Shown here: positions 6,071-6,121 of the stretch, piece after piece
Position numbering within the stretch: position 1 is the stretch's first letter
Layout: each line of letters begins with the position of its first letter
Source: CAZWRV01 sp964636325
GTDB lineage: Bacteria > Verrucomicrobiota > Lentisphaeria > Victivallales > GWF2-50-93
Reading direction: 5' to 3'
NCBI GenBank assembly: GCA_964636325.1
Contig: CAZWRV010000168.1
Span: 1-6,121 of the forward strand
DNA: 6,121 bases
Made by a program: the position numbers and the translations under genes
Notes under the pieces: generated by a model
What the model was told of the DNA's origin: nothing
Seen by the model: only the letters and a program-made list of their open reading frames with translations
Database searches by the model: none

Positions 6071-6121
6071 ACTTAAAGTAGCGCAGGTATTCCTACCTGC
6101 GATGCCGCAGACAGGAATGTC
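6071..6121. repeat. REP-like double palindrome, cut by the window edge
   Basis: The first hairpin has perfect eight-base arms CGCAGGTA (6082-6089) and TACCTGCG (6094-6101) around a TTCC loop. The second begins CGCAGACA (6106-6113), has a GGAA loop (6114-6117) and TGTC (6118-6121), and runs off the window. The loops are reverse complements of each other and both hairpins open with CGCAG, so the whole unit is a large imperfect palindrome. This is the build of REP/BIME elements in intergenic DNA. No T run follows the first hairpin, so it is not a simple terminator. Confidence 0.6.

Noticed and set aside
6066..6121. Open frame starting MKLKVAQVFL at the right edge
   Set aside because: It lies wholly over the palindromic repeat, has no ribosome site and is most likely an artefact of the repeat sequence.
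1..6121. CRISPR arrays, tRNA genes, insertion sequences or prophage genes
   Set aside because: I saw no regularly spaced repeats, cloverleaf-like sequence, transposase motifs or terminal inverted repeats beyond the short palindromes listed.

Overview
The window is GC-rich bacterial DNA with dense, mostly GC-ending codons. It holds five protein genes and has regulatory or repeat sequence between and beside them. A zinc-ribbon Hanks-type kinase with a large extracytoplasmic tail, a GAF-SpoIIE phosphatase and a CpXC protein together suggest a PVC-group bacterium (Lentisphaerota, Kiritimatiellota, Planctomycetota or relatives) or a similar environmental lineage. That placement is an inference from gene style. 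No rRNA or marker gene is present to confirm it.

Layout from left to right. Positions 1-214 hold no supportable gene, only short hairpins downstream of a leftward gene. A leftward gene (215-1468) encodes a CpXC zinc-ribbon protein with a DUF2087-like winged-helix middle and an alpha/beta C-terminal domain. A 213-base divergent intergenic region carries a plausible sigma-70 promoter and a long 5' leader for a rightward gene (1682-2122), which encodes a small secreted, helical, charged protein. That gene converges on a leftward pair, trpF (phosphoribosylanthranilate isomerase, 3862-4503) followed by a membrane Ser/Thr kinase (2183-3874). The pair overlaps by 13 bases. An imperfect inverted repeat at 2141-2174 separates the convergent genes. 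A 110-base divergent region with a near-consensus promoter then leads to a rightward membrane-anchored GAF-SpoIIE phosphatase (4614-6038). The last 83 bases hold a hairpin with a short T run and a REP-like double palindrome cut by the window edge.

How the genes may work together: a Hanks-type kinase and a PP2C/SpoIIE phosphatase lie a few hundred bases apart, both membrane-anchored and both looking catalytically intact. The kinase's extracytoplasmic tail has a helical, Lys/Glu-rich character that resembles CpxP/Spy-like proteins and, more loosely, the small secreted protein encoded next to it. A working hypothesis is an envelope-sensing phosphosignalling locus in which the secreted protein modulates the kinase. 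No STAS anti-anti-sigma factor, RsbW-like kinase or sigma factor lies in the window, so the substrates are unknown. TrpF appears to be a housekeeping passenger outside any trp operon, translationally linked to the kinase.
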